DNA of 64,000 bases from Luzula sylvatica (Eukaryota; Streptophyta; Magnoliopsida; Poales; Juncaceae): the NCBI GenBank assembly GCA_946800325.1, contig OX326960.1:18214893-18278892 (forward strand). The letters run 5' to 3'. Position numbers and translations under genes: made by a program. Shown piece after piece: positions 31,298 to 43,304 of this stretch (within the stretch, counting starts at the first letter, position 1; each line of letters begins with the position of its first letter). The notes under the pieces are model-generated. The model was not told the DNA's origin. It was given only the letters and a program-made list of their open reading frames with translations, and did no database searches.

Positions 31298-33538
31298 ATG
31301 GCGACTAACCTGCAGAAACGCAAGCGCGAGATGGATTCCGAAGCTAGTTTCTCCTCAAATGGACCTGAAGCGGAACCGGAATTCGATCTTTCACTACTGG
31401 AAACCCTGGAACAGCAAGCCGCAAGCTCCGGCGTGTCTACAGAACCGTTGGACCTACGTGCTGCGAAGAAGCTTGTAATCTCATTCGAGCGTCGCCTTAA
31501 AGAAAATCTCGAGGCGCGTATGAAACATCCGGACCATCCTGATCGTTTTGCGGATTCTGAAGTTTCCTTGCATGAGGAACTCGAGAAATTACGAACTCTT
31601 GCTGGTGTCCCTGAATTATACCCGGATTTGATCTCCATGAATCTCTTTCCTCCTATTGTTGGATTATTATCCCATGATAATTCGGATATTGCTTGTGATA
31701 CTGTATCTCTTTTGTCAGATCTCACTGATGCGGATGAGGATTTGGATGATCCAGCTCCGATTATCTCTTTAGCCGATAATCTAATCGAGAATAACGTATT
31801 GGAATCACTAGTTCAAAATCTCGCGAGATTATCCGAGGCAGATCCTGACGAGGCCAGTGCCGTGCACAATACTCTCCAAGTAATCGAAAACCTGATCGAA
31901 ATCAAGCCATCCGTGGCCGATCTGGTTTGCGAACGAACAAAAATCCTCAGATATCTTCTCGGCCGAATCAAGATCCGAGAATTCGACGCAAATAAACAAT
32001 ACGCCTCTGAAATTCTCGCGATATTATTGCAAAACAGTCCCTCGAATCAGAAACGATTAGGCCAAATCAACGGTGTAGATGCGGTTTTGCAAGCAGTTGC
32101 GATGTACAAATCGAAGGATCCAAAAACCTCTGACGAAGAGGAACTGTTAGAGAACTTGTTCGATTGTTTGTGTTGCTTGTTGATGCCAATGGAGAATAAA
32201 GAGAAATTTATGAAATCTGAAGGGGTCGAATTGATGATTATTATCACGAAGCAGAAAAAATCTGCATATGGTTCTGCAATTAGGGCTTTGGATTTTGCCA
32301 TGACGAAATATCCTCCTGCTTGTGAGCGATTTGTCGATGTTTTAGGGTTGAAAACCATTTTTGCAGCTTTCATGGGTAAGGCAAGTGATTTTCTTCCATT
32401 TCTCTCTCATCAATTCAGAAAATTTGAAATTTCCCCAATTTTAAATGTTTGTACCGACATGTACCAACAGGTACCGATAGGGAAGAAGAATAAGAATGAG
32501 AGTTATCAAGAGGAGCTTGAGGAGCGAATAATTTCATTAATCGCGTCATTATTGGGTAAGAAGGCAAGTGGTTATTTTTGAAATTAATTAGTTTTGTCTC
32601 TAATGTGAAAATAAGAAAATGCAGTGATATTTTTATATAATTTTTTCTTAGGTGGAATAACTAGAGGATCGAGAAGGGACAGGTTGTTGAGTAAATTTGT
32701 CGAGAGCGAATGTGAAAAGATAGACAGATTGATGGAACTTTATATTAGGTATATCTTTTTGGCTTTTTAGATTTAATTATTTTCATTGAATTTCAAAATT
32801 TAAATAAATATTTAGAGTTTTTTTTTGAAACTGCGTTTAATTTGCAGATATTCTGATCGAGTCAAGGCTGAGGCAGAACGACTTGAGAATCTCGAACTTG
32901 ATGATCTGGAGGTCTCTCTCTTTTCTCTCAATTTGAATTCTCTCTCCTAAATACTTTCTCTCTCTAGTTTTATGGAGCATAATTTTTTGTTATGTTTATA
33001 TTAATAGATGGATGAGGACGAGAAGTACAATAGAAAACTCGAAGCGGGTCTTTACACTCTCCAAGTATATTCTTTTTAACTTAATACTTTATAAACTTTC
33101 TTTTCAAATTTCTATTTTCTAATTTTTCCTATATTTTTTTTTTGGGATTTTTCAGTTAATTACAGTTATTCTAGGCCATCTTTGGTCTTCCGAGTAAGCA
33201 AAATTTTACATATTAATTTTGATCTTCGAAAGAAAATAAAAGCAATTTAATTTTGAATGTTTGATTAATTAGGAACACAGAAATGAGAGGGAGGATTGAA
33301 TTACTTCTTAAACAAAATAAAATGACAAAACAAGATCTCAAGGACATCCTTCAGGTAATTTAATTTAATTTCAATTTTACAGAGGCCTATTTCTTTAAGA
33401 ATTATTTTCAATATTAATTTACCGTTTTATTATTTTGTTGAATTTTAGGAATATCACGATAATATTGGGGATTTAGACGGACCCGAAGAAAAAGAAAGAG
33501 CTCAAGCACTCGTTCTGAAGTTCATTGCAGCTCTCTGA
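31298..33538 (+). CDS. CTNNBL1: Beta-catenin-like protein 1 (spliceosome-associated ARM-repeat protein)
   Basis: Seven exons are inferred from GT-AG borders and frame: 31,298-32,555; 32,652-32,748; 32,848-32,911; 33,008-33,064; 33,156-33,193; 33,273-33,354; 33,449-33,538. They total 1,686 nt (561 aa), essentially the length of human CTNNBL1 (563 aa). An N-terminal KRKR (7-10) is a nuclear-localisation candidate. The rest is helical armadillo-type repeats with family-typical motifs (ELYPDLISMNLFPPIVGLLSH, LAILLQNSPSNQKRLGQING, SAIRALDFAMT, GSRRDRLLSKFVE). In animals it binds CDC5L/PRP19-complex proteins in the spliceosome; the plant protein is assumed to do the same. About three quarters of the protein comes from exon 1. 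Nothing looks broken. NFS1 follows 380 bp downstream on the same strand. Confidence 0.93.
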
Positions 33539-33918
33539 TTCGGATTTAATTTTAATTTTTATGAAGTATTTTAGTTTGTTTTATTTAAGTTATTCTGAGT
33601 GAATGTAATCATCCAAACATATTCATGTTTATTGTTCAATACTTCCATACTGTGTCCAAAAAGAAATTAGATTTTTATTGTTATTTTTCAACGAAATGAT
33701 GGACGGTCCTGATTAAATCTCGAGTCTTAATCCTCATCGTCTACTTCATCAGGGACCGTTGGATTAGATTAGAGGCGGTCACTGATGCATCCGTCACCAC
33801 CGCTTTTGATTTCGTGTTTATCCTCTCGGCTTAAACACACTCCTCTCCAAGAAATCGGGCAAAGAATAAAACCCCGACGAAGTAGAAGGAGAAGAGAAAC
33901 CCCAAACCTAGTGCGACT
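33539..33918 (+). promoter_or_regulatory. CTNNBL1-NFS1 intergenic region
   Basis: 380 bp must hold the CTNNBL1 3' UTR/poly-A region (AT-rich, to about 33,690) and the NFS1 promoter and 5' leader (GC-richer from about 33,720). No TATA box is obvious. Confidence 0.5.
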
Positions 33919-35295
33919 ATGATGGCTCGCAATCTTCTCCGGCGACTTCCAGTCGTGTACGAAAGTCAGCACCGGTTATTCTCCTCAGCTTCAGCTTCCG
34001 CTGTAGTTTCATCTGTTGAGGAGGAGATAGCCGGCGGCGGCGGCGGAGGAGAAGGTGTGATATCGATGAAAGGAGTGCAGATATCAGGTCGGCCGTTGTA
34101 CTTAGACATGCAAGCGACGACTCCAGTCGATCCACGCGTGCTCGACTCGATGCTTCCCTTCTACCTTTCTCAGTACGGCAATCCTCATTCCCGTACTCAT
34201 CTCTACGGCTGGGAATCCGACGCCGCCGTGGAAACCGCCCGTGCTCAAGTCGCCTCTCTAATCAACGCCAATCCAAAAGAAATCTTCTTCACTTCCGGCG
34301 CTACAGAGTGTAACAACATCTCCGTCAAGGGCGTCATGCATTTCTACCGTGAGAAGAAGAAACACGTCATCACTACCCAAACTGAACACAAGTGCGTGCT
34401 CGATTCTTGCCGCTACCTCCAACAAGAAGGCTACGAGATCACATACCTCCCAGTCAAACCAGACGGACTGATCGATCTAAACCAGCTCATCGCCGCAATT
34501 CGCCCCGACACAGGTCTCGTCTCCGTAATGGCCGTGAACAACGAGATCGGTGTAGTTCAACCGCTTGAAGAGATCGGCAAGATCTGCCGCGAGAAAAACA
34601 TCCCGTTCCACACCGACGCGGCCCAAGCCTTAGGCAAGATAGAAATCGACGTGGAGAAAATGGGAATCGCACTTATGTCCTTGAGCGGTCACAAAATCTA
34701 CGGACCCAAAGGAGTCGGAGCGTTATACGTTCGCCGCAGACCACGGGTCCGCGTCGAACCCCAAATGAGTGGAGGAGGGCAAGAACGAGGCATCCGTAGC
34801 GGTACCGTACCGACGCCACTCGTCGTCGGTATGGGTGCCGCTTGCGAAATCGCTTCCAAAGAAATGGAATACGATAACCACCGAATCACCAACTTAGGCA
34901 ATAGACTCCTAAATGGTATTCGAGCCAAGCTCGATGATGTCATCGTGAACGGGAGCGTCGAGGAGAGATATCCAGGAAATTTGAACTTGTCTTTCGCGTA
35001 CGTGGAAGGAGAGAGTTTGTTGATGGGATTGAAGGAGGTGGCGGTATCGAGTGGGAGTGCGTGTACCAGTGCCAGTTTGGAGCCTTCGTACGTGTTGAGA
35101 GCACTCGGTGTGGACGAGGATATGGCGCATACTTCGATTCGATTTGGGATTGGGAGGTTTACTACTGAGGAGGAGATTGATCGAGCGGTTGGGCTCACTG
35201 TGAACCAGGTGCAGAAGCTCAGGGAGATGAGTCCTCTTTATGAGATGGCTAAGGCAGGAATCGATCTCAAATCGATTGAGTGGTCCCAGCATTAA
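33919..35295 (+). CDS. NFS1: Cysteine desulfurase NFS1, mitochondrial
   Basis: 458 codons without introns. A PLP-dependent class V aminotransferase fold enzyme: it takes sulfur from cysteine, via a cysteine persulfide, for Fe-S cluster assembly on ISU scaffolds with ISD11 and frataxin. Visible landmarks are an Arg/Ser-rich mitochondrial presequence (about residues 1-48), [55 protein letters not shown], the PLP lysine in [10 protein letters not shown] (Lys259), and the catalytic loop [19 protein letters not shown] (Cys382). The C-terminus ends EWSQH, as in plant and yeast homologues. Length and motif order match Arabidopsis NFS1. A Gly run (residues 39-44) in the presequence is a local expansion. 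The second Met is an equally plausible start. Confidence 0.96.
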   Translation: MMARNLLRRLPVVYESQHRLFSSASASAVVSSVEEEIAGGGGGGEGVISMKGVQISGRPLYLDMQATTPVDPRVLDSMLPFYLSQYGNPHSRTHLYGWESDAAVETARAQVASLINANPKEIFFTSGATECNNISVKGVMHFYREKKKHVITTQTEHKCVLDSCRYLQQEGYEITYLPVKPDGLIDLNQLIAAIRPDTGLVSVMAVNNEIGVVQPLEEIGKICREKNIPFHTDAAQALGKIEIDVEKMGIALMSLSGHKIYGPKGVGALYVRRRPRVRVEPQMSGGGQERGIRSGTVPTPLVVGMGAACEIASKEMEYDNHRITNLGNRLLNGIRAKLDDVIVNGSVEERYPGNLNLSFAYVEGESLLMGLKEVAVSSGSACTSASLEPSYVLRALGVDEDMAHTSIRFGIGRFTTEEEIDRAVGLTVNQVQKLREMSPLYEMAKAGIDLKSIEWSQH

Positions 35296-36084
35296 TTCGT
35301 ACCGATTTGGACTGCACGCTCGATTTTAAGGTATTTTTAGGTAATGTGGTGTTTTGTTGAATAATTAGCTATACTTCTATATTGGCATGAATGGGGTTGC
35401 TTTTGTTTCGGTATTTTTGTATGGTTTGGAATTTTGACTGTTATGGTCGTGGATTTTATATAAATGTTAATAATTAGTAATTTTTGGTGTTTTGAATTTG
35501 AGTCTAATTAAGTTATAAATGTGAAAACGATGAAGATGAAATGAAAATCAAAATAAGGAACTCATTTTTAATGATTTAAAGATTGGAACTAACAAAATAA
35601 AATAGCACTTTGTTGTTTTTTTAATTTCCGTCGATTTGATTTTTCAAGCAAATTGAGCTTAAATCACACAAATTCATTAGATGACGCAAATTGAATTGAA
35701 TGAAAAAAAAGGAGAAACCAAACAATATGCTCTAAAATCTCGTATCAAATTGTTTCAAGTTTGTTTCCAAACCATTTTAAAATCTCTCTCGAACAATCAA
35801 AGCCTTTTATATACAATCATACAAATCCATTCACATCTAAACCCCACAAATCATTTGTTTCTTTATTGCAAATAAATAACACTCTTATATTTTTAAAACC
35901 ATGAGTGTGTATATTATAAACACGAAACAATTAAAAACCAAACCAATCACTTTTTTCTCCTCCATAATGCTCCCAATTTGCAAACTACAAATCAAAAAAT
36001 TATTTGAAAATGATTAACTATCAATAAAAAAACAAACAAACATAAATTAATAATAAAAAAAAAACATACCCACACAGAAAAAAA
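35296..36084. other. Intergenic region between NFS1 and the NLR gene
   Basis: AT-rich, about 790 bp, with the two genes converging tail to tail. It must contain both 3' ends. No other feature is recognised. Confidence 0.5.
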
Positions 36085-39000
36085 TCACTCTTCAGAGCCA
36101 ACATTGGTCTCGTAAATACGTCTGCTCTTGCTGTACCGCAGGTACGACTTACCATCATAAGTAGTGACTCGTACTTCCTGAATCATTTGAATAAATTGCC
36201 AATTCTTTTCTCCCTCCAAACAACTCTTCAACAAAGGCAAACTACACCTCAATTCGAATCGCTTCAAAGTATTCTTCTGAAGCAAATTCGCCAACCATCT
36301 CGGAAATTCGATGCTCCAAAAAATAATCAATTCCTCGAAATAAAACGTTTCTGTCGAAGGAGGATACACGAGGATCAGTTCTTGCAAGGAGGAGAGACGA
36401 GTCACGTGTTTTAGTTTTTGGCAATCGTCTATTGTTAGGGTTTTTAGGGTTTTCAACTCGGAGAGACGAAGAAGCCCTTTGTTGTCCTTGATTAGCAATT
36501 CGTTGGTCAAGTGTGGAAAGTCTTTGATTTCGGTGAGGCTGTGGGAAGATTCGATTCGAAGCGATTTGAGATTCGGGCATTTTCCGAGTCCTTTTGGGAG
36601 GAATTTCAATTTGGGGCAATTTTGAATTTCTAAGGATTGGAGATTTGGGAATAGATTTGAAGAGGTTTCAATTGTGTTGCCAAAAGACCATTGCTCCAAA
36701 TTGGGCATTTGTTTTATGCTCAACGACTCGAGGTTTTGAAATGCTGACGTGGCGTCTCCGCCGAGAAATTCGGGACCGATGGATTTTATTGAATCGGCCC
36801 CTGAAATTCGTAGTAATTTGAGTTGTGATAATAAACCAAGTGGAGGGATTTGGATGCAAGTGGTGCAAACGAAGAGGTCTAAGTAGAGAAGATTAGGAAA
36901 CGAGGTGTTTAATTTCGAGGTCATTAACCAGTTGGGGAATTCTCGCTCTGGATAATGCTTGACCACTAGTTTCTCGACACTTGGCGGTGGAGCCAACTCA
37001 CTCCAATCCTTTTCGTTTCTCTTAATTGATTCCTCTTTTTGCAATAAAGGGCTTTTGAGATTCTCTTCACCATTTTCTTCTTCTTCTACTCCTTCAATTT
37101 CTTCTTCTTGTACCGGTACCGAAACCGGTACGGGGGCTTCCCAACAAAGATATAGGTCTCTTAAGAACTCTTTGTTTTTCAAAGGAAACGAGGCCGAATT
37201 ACTCGGTGTAACTCTCTCTAAATTTTCCAAATGTAGATATCTCAATTCGTTCAAGGCGTGAATTTCGTCCAATGTGCATCCTTCAATTGGGTCGATTGAA
37301 TCGCCAAGTACGAATCCATCGAAATGGTTCAATTTGCGCAAATTTCTCACTCCTTTCGGCACGTGAGTAATTGGGCTTCCTTTCAAGCACAAACATCTCA
37401 GCTCGTACAAAGCAGTTATGGTTTTGGGCAATTTACTCAATAATGGGCAATCTCGTAAACTTAGGGTTTGTAAATTTATGAGATAACCAATCGAATTGGG
37501 CAATTCTTTAATCTTGGTTTTGTCGAGGTTTAAGTATCTCATGTGTATCAACCCGCCCATCGAATTCGGTACCGCCTCGATTCCAGTGCTGCTCAAATCA
37601 AGAATTCGCAAAGAATTCGCGTTTTGAAGAAGCATATCGTCGATGAATCTTAAATTCGGGCTTTTAATCAACAAAATCGATCTCAAACTCCTTTGTTGCT
37701 TCACCGAAATTGGATCGTCTAAATTCGTCTTATCCACGTGACTCAGAGCCAATCGTCTCGGTTTCAACAAACTCACGATCAATTTCTGATCACCATTTAG
37801 AAACACGCTTTCGTCGGTTATCAAAAACAGCGCTAGCGTTCGCAGAAGCCCATGGGTTATTTTGCAAAAATGGCAATTTTCAGGACTAATTTGCAAAAGA
37901 TTCCTTCCGATCAACTCTTGGTAGCATTCCTCCGCGTAATCCTCGATCGAAATCGAAACCGAATCCTCGTTTCGAAGCGTTATCAATCCTTCGGCAATCC
38001 AATGGCGAATTAGGTGGAATCGATTGATTGGATAATCTTCAGGATAGAGAGAGCAATAAAGAAAACATTGTTTTAAATGAGACGGTAAATCTTCATAACT
38101 CACGTAGAGAGCAACGGGGATTTCTTCGGGGAGACGATTCAATCGCCACGATGCTCTCTGTAGAACTTTCTCCCACTCGATTGCTTCTCTCTCCTTGGTT
38201 CTCAACACGCCACCGATGGATTTTATCGCAATTGGTAAACCATCGCATTTCTCGACGATTTTCACGCCGATTTCGTTCAAAGCTTTGAATTTGGATTCGT
38301 CAAAATCTCCGAATGCTTCGGTACATAGAAATTCGAACCCATCTTTCGAATCCATTTTTTGAACATGGTGAATATTCGCGTTCATTTCTTTCGCCACGTT
38401 TTCGTCTCCAGAGGTTAACAAGACTCGGCCCCTCACGACTCCTTCGCCAAGTGGCACTTTGAGCAAGGATTCCCAAATACCCGATTCGTACACATCGTCC
38501 AAAACGATTAAAAATCGTTTCGATAATGAAATTCCGAGCCGAATAATTAATTCGTCCTTTTGTACTGATTCTTCGCCTGGATCTCCACCAGCACCTTTGA
38601 TTATTTCCTTCAATAAATTCGTCTCTGAGAGATTCTTCGCTCGAATCCAAACTCTTATTGGAAAGTTTTCTTGGATTGTTTCGTGTTCGTAAATCTTTTT
38701 TGCGAGTGTGGTTTTGCCGATTCCACCGATACCAATGAGCCCATATAATTCGACCTTTTTCTTCGATCCCTTGAGCATCGATTCGACGATTCGCTTCGAC
38801 GATGTTTCGATTTGTTTACCCACGGCGAAAGAGGGGGATTCGAAACCGAAATTTTCGAAATTCACGTAATTTTCTTGGAAAAAGACGCTACCGTTCGTCA
38901 GATCGTCAGTGAATATATGCGAAGAGGCGTCTTCGATTTCTTGAAACCTATCGATGAGTTCTCTGATTTTTAAAACGATTTCGTGCACGAATTTGGGTCG

Positions 39001-39354
39001 TGTGCGTTGTTGTTTGAAGCATCCAAAAATGTTGCACTTTATCGAGCTCGTTGGAGGAGAAGGAGGGATCTGATTATCTTCGACTAGAATTCTTCCTCCT
39101 TCGATCACGCAAAGATCGATGAGGTCATCGATTTCGTAGATCGCGTCTTTGGCTTCTGTGACCCACGAGTCTAGTTGCGAGTTTTTGAAACGGTTCCTCT
39201 CTCCAATTGTGGCGAGTTCGTAGATTCTGAACATGGCCTTTTGAAGCTTCTCTGCATCTTCTTTCGCACCGAGCAAACTGCAGGCTTCTCCAGTAACGAA
39301 ATCGTCGAATGTTGCGGTTAATCGCCTCATAAAAGAATCCAAAATTATAGCCAT
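36085..39354 (-). CDS. CC-NB-LRR disease-resistance protein (RGA-like)
   Basis: 1,089 codons, intronless. An intracellular immune receptor of the CNL class: effector sensing relieves autoinhibition and lets the NB-ARC exchange ADP for ATP. An N-terminal Rx-type coiled coil (about 1-140) has a degenerate EDVID motif, AIYEIDDLID (71-80). NB-ARC motifs: P-loop GIGGIGKTTLAK (208-219), kinase-2 FLIVLDDVYE (281-290), RNBS-B GRVLLTSG (309-316), GLPL (372-375), and RNBS-D CFLYCSLYPED (430-440). The MHD position reads THG (500-502). Leucine-rich repeats run from about residue 550 to the end, broken by a Glu-rich insertion near 740-780. The P-loop codons match the class targeted by miR482/2118 microRNAs in many plants, but I cannot confirm a site. 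Substrate or effector is unknown. Confidence 0.94.
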   Translation of the reverse strand: MAIILDSFMRRLTATFDDFVTGEACSLLGAKEDAEKLQKAMFRIYELATIGERNRFKNSQLDSWVTEAKDAIYEIDDLIDLCVIEGGRILVEDNQIPPSPPTSSIKCNIFGCFKQQRTRPKFVHEIVLKIRELIDRFQEIEDASSHIFTDDLTNGSVFFQENYVNFENFGFESPSFAVGKQIETSSKRIVESMLKGSKKKVELYGLIGIGGIGKTTLAKKIYEHETIQENFPIRVWIRAKNLSETNLLKEIIKGAGGDPGEESVQKDELIIRLGISLSKRFLIVLDDVYESGIWESLLKVPLGEGVVRGRVLLTSGDENVAKEMNANIHHVQKMDSKDGFEFLCTEAFGDFDESKFKALNEIGVKIVEKCDGLPIAIKSIGGVLRTKEREAIEWEKVLQRASWRLNRLPEEIPVALYVSYEDLPSHLKQCFLYCSLYPEDYPINRFHLIRHWIAEGLITLRNEDSVSISIEDYAEECYQELIGRNLLQISPENCHFCKITHGLLRTLALFLITDESVFLNGDQKLIVSLLKPRRLALSHVDKTNLDDPISVKQQRSLRSILLIKSPNLRFIDDMLLQNANSLRILDLSSTGIEAVPNSMGGLIHMRYLNLDKTKIKELPNSIGYLINLQTLSLRDCPLLSKLPKTITALYELRCLCLKGSPITHVPKGVRNLRKLNHFDGFVLGDSIDPIEGCTLDEIHALNELRYLHLENLERVTPSNSASFPLKNKEFLRDLYLCWEAPVPVSVPVQEEEIEGVEEEENGEENLKSPLLQKEESIKRNEKDWSELAPPPSVEKLVVKHYPEREFPNWLMTSKLNTSFPNLLYLDLFVCTTCIQIPPLGLLSQLKLLRISGADSIKSIGPEFLGGDATSAFQNLESLSIKQMPNLEQWSFGNTIETSSNLFPNLQSLEIQNCPKLKFLPKGLGKCPNLKSLRIESSHSLTEIKDFPHLTNELLIKDNKGLLRLSELKTLKTLTIDDCQKLKHVTRLSSLQELILVYPPSTETFYFEELIIFWSIEFPRWLANLLQKNTLKRFELRCSLPLLKSCLEGEKNWQFIQMIQEVRVTTYDGKSYLRYSKSRRIYETNVGSEE

Positions 39355-41860
39355 GGTTTAGTTGATTGGATCACTGATCAGAAAGAAGGGGAGAGTACTG
39401 AGATTTAAGGCTATAAAATTGGAAATCGCTGATCAAGAAGTGAACTTTGAACAGAGGAAAGTAGAACACAAGTGAATCGGATCCAGAATTCTCCTTTCTC
39501 TCGTCAAAGAATCAAACTTTGAAACGAGGAAAGGGGAAGATTTGAAAGAAGGAAATTCCAGCGGAAAACGAAAACAAAAAAAAGTTTTTGAAGGAATTAT
39601 GGGCGCGGTTTAATGGTGAAAAAGAGAGAGAAAGAGTGTAGCTTTGTTGAGGAAGGGGATAAGAGGAAGAAAGAAAGAAGCAGCAGCCATGGTTGGCTCT
39701 GTTTCGTGACTTTACTCGTTCCGGACTGAAAGAAGACACTGACAGCTCATTCCATTACCCTTTAACGCTAGTTTACTGCCTCTTTTCCATTCATACCCCC
39801 TCACAAAATTTTATTTCATATTTCATCCCCTTCATTTTACTCTTTTTTTATATACACTGTCATTATTTACTCAGTACATTGCATTATTTTGAAGTCTGAA
39901 GAGATTTTTATTTCGATTATATATATTATATATTATATTTTATAATTTTATAATAACTATAAATTATGAAAATATGTCTAGAAGATTTTTACGGATATGT
40001 AACTTCACAATTTTTGTACTGGGTGTGAATAGAATATGAAGAATTGTTCGGGCATATATGCAAAAGATGGACTGAAAAGTAGTTGCTTACCACATTGAAG
40101 GAAGTTAGATACCCCTGTGGGGGTAAATTACTAATTAGTCCCTCTAATTCCCAATATTTAGTTTTGAACATTTTATTTTCTCTATAAATAATGAGAAATG
40201 ATAATATATTATATAATTATTAAGGAGAGTTGAATAAAATATAAAATTAAAAGGAAAAATTAAGGTCAAAAAGTTGGAAAAAGAAAAAGAAAGTAATTTG
40301 ATTTGATTTGATTGAGAAAAATAATATTGGAGCAAAAATCGTGTTCACCAATTACATACCAGCTTGCATTTCTTGCCATAGTTATTTGAAGTGATATTAT
40401 TTTGGCTTCGTTTTCAATATTGTTTATGTTTCGTTGTCAAGTTTTATTTATTTATTTATTTTAGTTCTATTGGTTTGAAAACTTTTAATTATTGTTTGAT
40501 TTGTTCTTGTTCATGTGGATCCAGCGAAAAAGATAATAATTAAATAATGTACCACAAAACAGTTTTTTCTTTGTCCCTTCTTTTCGTTTGATTTTTTCCC
40601 TCTCCATTTTTATGCATTCTGGAAACTCCAGTTCAAAAGATGGCTATTTATATAATAGTGTTATTTATTTAGAATAAAGTTCCTCTTATTAATAAACGTG
40701 AAAATGACTTTGAATATCTATCTTCCAAAAAGGATTTTATAAATAAAATTATTTCCTCTAATTAAGGGTAGAGAAGGGTAATATATTATGGTGCTTGATT
40801 TGGAGATGGAGAAAAATGAAAGGAAGGAAAGAGAAATGAATATCTCAAGTATAGTATGAAGTAAATATGATAAAATAATGCGTTTTAGAAAAAAAATTAA
40901 GTATTTTCAGAAGTATCATATTATGAAATTTTTGATGTTTAAGATATATTGTATTTTAAAAATTTACGTCATCATAGTTTTAAAAATTAATTTGTTACAT
41001 TATATCTTTTCCGTTTACCTTTTCTATTCCTCCCTCAAAACCACGTATGGCTACGTTAAGTTTGAAATTAAAGTTTATTACAAGCAAAATACTATTATCT
41101 TTTTAAGAAAAAAATTCAAAGTTACTAAATTGAGTAACACATCCAAAGGACTCGTTTTTGTATGTTTTTCTTTAAAAACACCGTAATAGAAGAAAAACAC
41201 ATATAAATTACTTGATTTGGAAAAAATCACAAAAAACCAAAATTAAAGGCAAATGAAAAATATATATTTTTTGTTTTTCTAATGACTAATACACGCAAAA
41301 TACAAAATTTTCAAGTTTTTCTGAAAAATGGACATGTGGAAATATCGCCTGAAAGGACGAATAGTTGCCTCGTGAGGCATCCCGAAGAGGTAGGTATGGA
41401 AGCAAATTGGCCAATCAAGTAACGGATAGTTAAAGGTAACACAATCACCCACCGAACCTCCTAAACGAATCTTGTGTGGGTCACGATGGGGGAGAGCTCG
41501 GGCGCAATGCGTGGGCACCAATCGTGGCATTGTGCGATTCACCGTTTAACATCCATATAAAATGCAGAACAAAAGTGGCAGATAAAAGTAGTTACGAGAG
41601 ATATGCGAAAATGATGAAATAAGACATTAAATAGATAGATAAGAGTGCAGAATTGTCGCTTTTAACCCGAAATGAGTGGCTAAATCTGTCTTATGCATTT
41701 CGCTCGTCAATTATGACACGTACATGCCGGAAAATTCAAATGAGGTATCGCCAACGTGGCATGAACTCAAATACAATAATGAAAACGAAAAAAATTAATT
41801 GGAAGAGAAAGCAGTGCACTAGTAGTGTGATCATCGTGCCAAAACTTAATAAATGAAAGC
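39355..41860. other. Intergenic region upstream of the NLR gene
   Basis: The first 400 bp is the likely promoter and leader of the minus-strand NLR, with GA/CT-rich runs near 39,600-39,660 (CT-rich on the sense strand). Beyond about 39,750 it is AT-rich with no recognised gene. A GC-richer piece at 41,320-41,560 has no recognised coding content. Confidence 0.45.
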
Positions 41861-43095
41861 AAACGTTGCACCTTGCATCGTTTAAGTAGGTCAAGAATTT
41901 TTTTTCTTGTATTTATGAGCGTAAATTGCATTTGTTGAATTTATCAGTGTTTATGTTTGTTCATTTAATAGTGTTTTAGTGTCTCCTTGTGTGTTTAGGG
42001 TTTATGTGGACACTCGTGCATGCACTGTTTGAGTTTTCGAAGATTATGCTCGTGTTTTCGATGTTTGAGTTTCGAAGATTATGTTTGTGTTTTCGATGAT
42101 TCGTGTTCTTGTATTTATGAGCGTAATTAGATATTTTTTGTTCCGGATTTAATAATCTGTAGATTTGTTTTAAAAAATTGTCGACGGCCTGCCATGGATA
42201 GAAGCCGGCGGAAAAGGTAAAAGAAAGTCTGTGACCGATCATCGACAAAGGGTTTTTTATATGGCGGGCCGTCGGTAAAATTGAAAAGTGGATCTAAGAG
42301 AGCTGTTAGTAACTCGCAAACCTGTCGGTATAGGGAAAAATAAATCTCAGACGGGCCATTGGGAAATTTTATGATGGGTAGTCGGGAAAAACTTAAAACC
42401 GACAGGTCGTCGACGAGAATAGTCAACAACAAACATATTTTGCCCGACAATTTTAGCCGTCTTGGTTGCGGTAATAAACAGTCATGTACCCATCACGTCC
42501 ATTTGCTTACGGATATTTTGATCATGTGGGTTTATGTTAAATAATAAAAAAAATTAAATTAAATTGGTTCAACAAGAACTTAACCATAATATTTCACTTT
42601 ATCAATGGCAGGTTAATAAGGTTATGCGATCTTCTAAAAATTCTTGTTTAAAAGTTACCAATAAATAATTATTGAACAATCAAATTTTGAAATATTAACA
42701 CGTCTCATGATCTAATTATTAATTATTGAAATAACTATGAGGATATGATATAATGAGTTTGTCTAAAAATTGTTGAAAAACAGAGGATTGTATTAACTTG
42801 GATGAAATCGATTTAACATGTGCTTAATAAATGACAGTAGAGTTTGTCGTTAATATTATTCAGGTGACAGGATATTCTAAAATTTGTTAAGTTAGATGAA
42901 AAATAATAATAAATAAATAACACCCATAAAAATAATTTGTTCAAATTTTATTATATATGATGAAATGAAACATAAAAAATGCCTATAATAATTGTATTTA
43001 ATTATTTCCCATTTATTTTTTCTTTGGAATTACCAACTAACTCATTTTTTTTTAATTAAGGATAACAAATTGCTATTCGTTAGATGCTTTATACG
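41861..43095. other. Intergenic region with possible CACTA-like subterminal words
   Basis: Positions 42,170-42,450 repeat words such as ccgtcggtaaa, ccgacagg and cgacgag in both orientations, as in subterminal regions of plant CACTA elements. No terminal CACTA or transposase is found. A 'cttgtatttatgagcgtaa' phrase recurs at 41,907 and 42,110. The remainder is AT-rich with nothing recognised. Confidence 0.3.
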
Positions 43096-43110
43096 GCCAT
43101 AACTAATCTT

Positions 43111-43289
43111 TTTTTTTTTTTGATTTATTAGCCCGTAGGCATCCACCCCTACTCTACCCCTACCCCTACCCTACTCCTACCCCTACTACACTACCTAGTT
43201 TTTTTTTCCTTGTCCCCAACCGGATTCGAACCCGGGTCTTATATGTGGTAGCTGAGTGTACCATCCAGCTCACCCAAGAGTCTGGTGGT
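43111..43289 (-). mobile_element. tRNA-derived SINE
   Basis: Flanked by a perfect 15-bp target duplication, gccataactaatctt (43,096-43,110 and 43,290-43,304). On the minus strand it carries pol III box A tgagctggatgg (43,261-43,272) and a perfect box B ggttcgaatcc (43,222-43,232). After these comes an unusual tail of gtagggg-like repeats (about 43,150-43,195) and an A run at the end. It was retroposed by LINE machinery, as known for SINEs. Confidence 0.88.
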
Positions 43290-43304
43290 GCCATAACTAA
43301 TCTT

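Noticed and set aside
31288..32373. Antisense ORFs in CTNNBL1 and (34,487-35,292) in NFS1
   Set aside because: Shadows of strongly supported sense genes.
42170..42450. CACTA transposon
   Set aside because: Subterminal-like ccgtcgg words only; no CACTA termini, target duplication or transposase found.
43222..43272. tRNA gene (perfect box B)
   Set aside because: No cloverleaf or anticodon arm; the poly-A tail and 15-bp target duplication identify a SINE.
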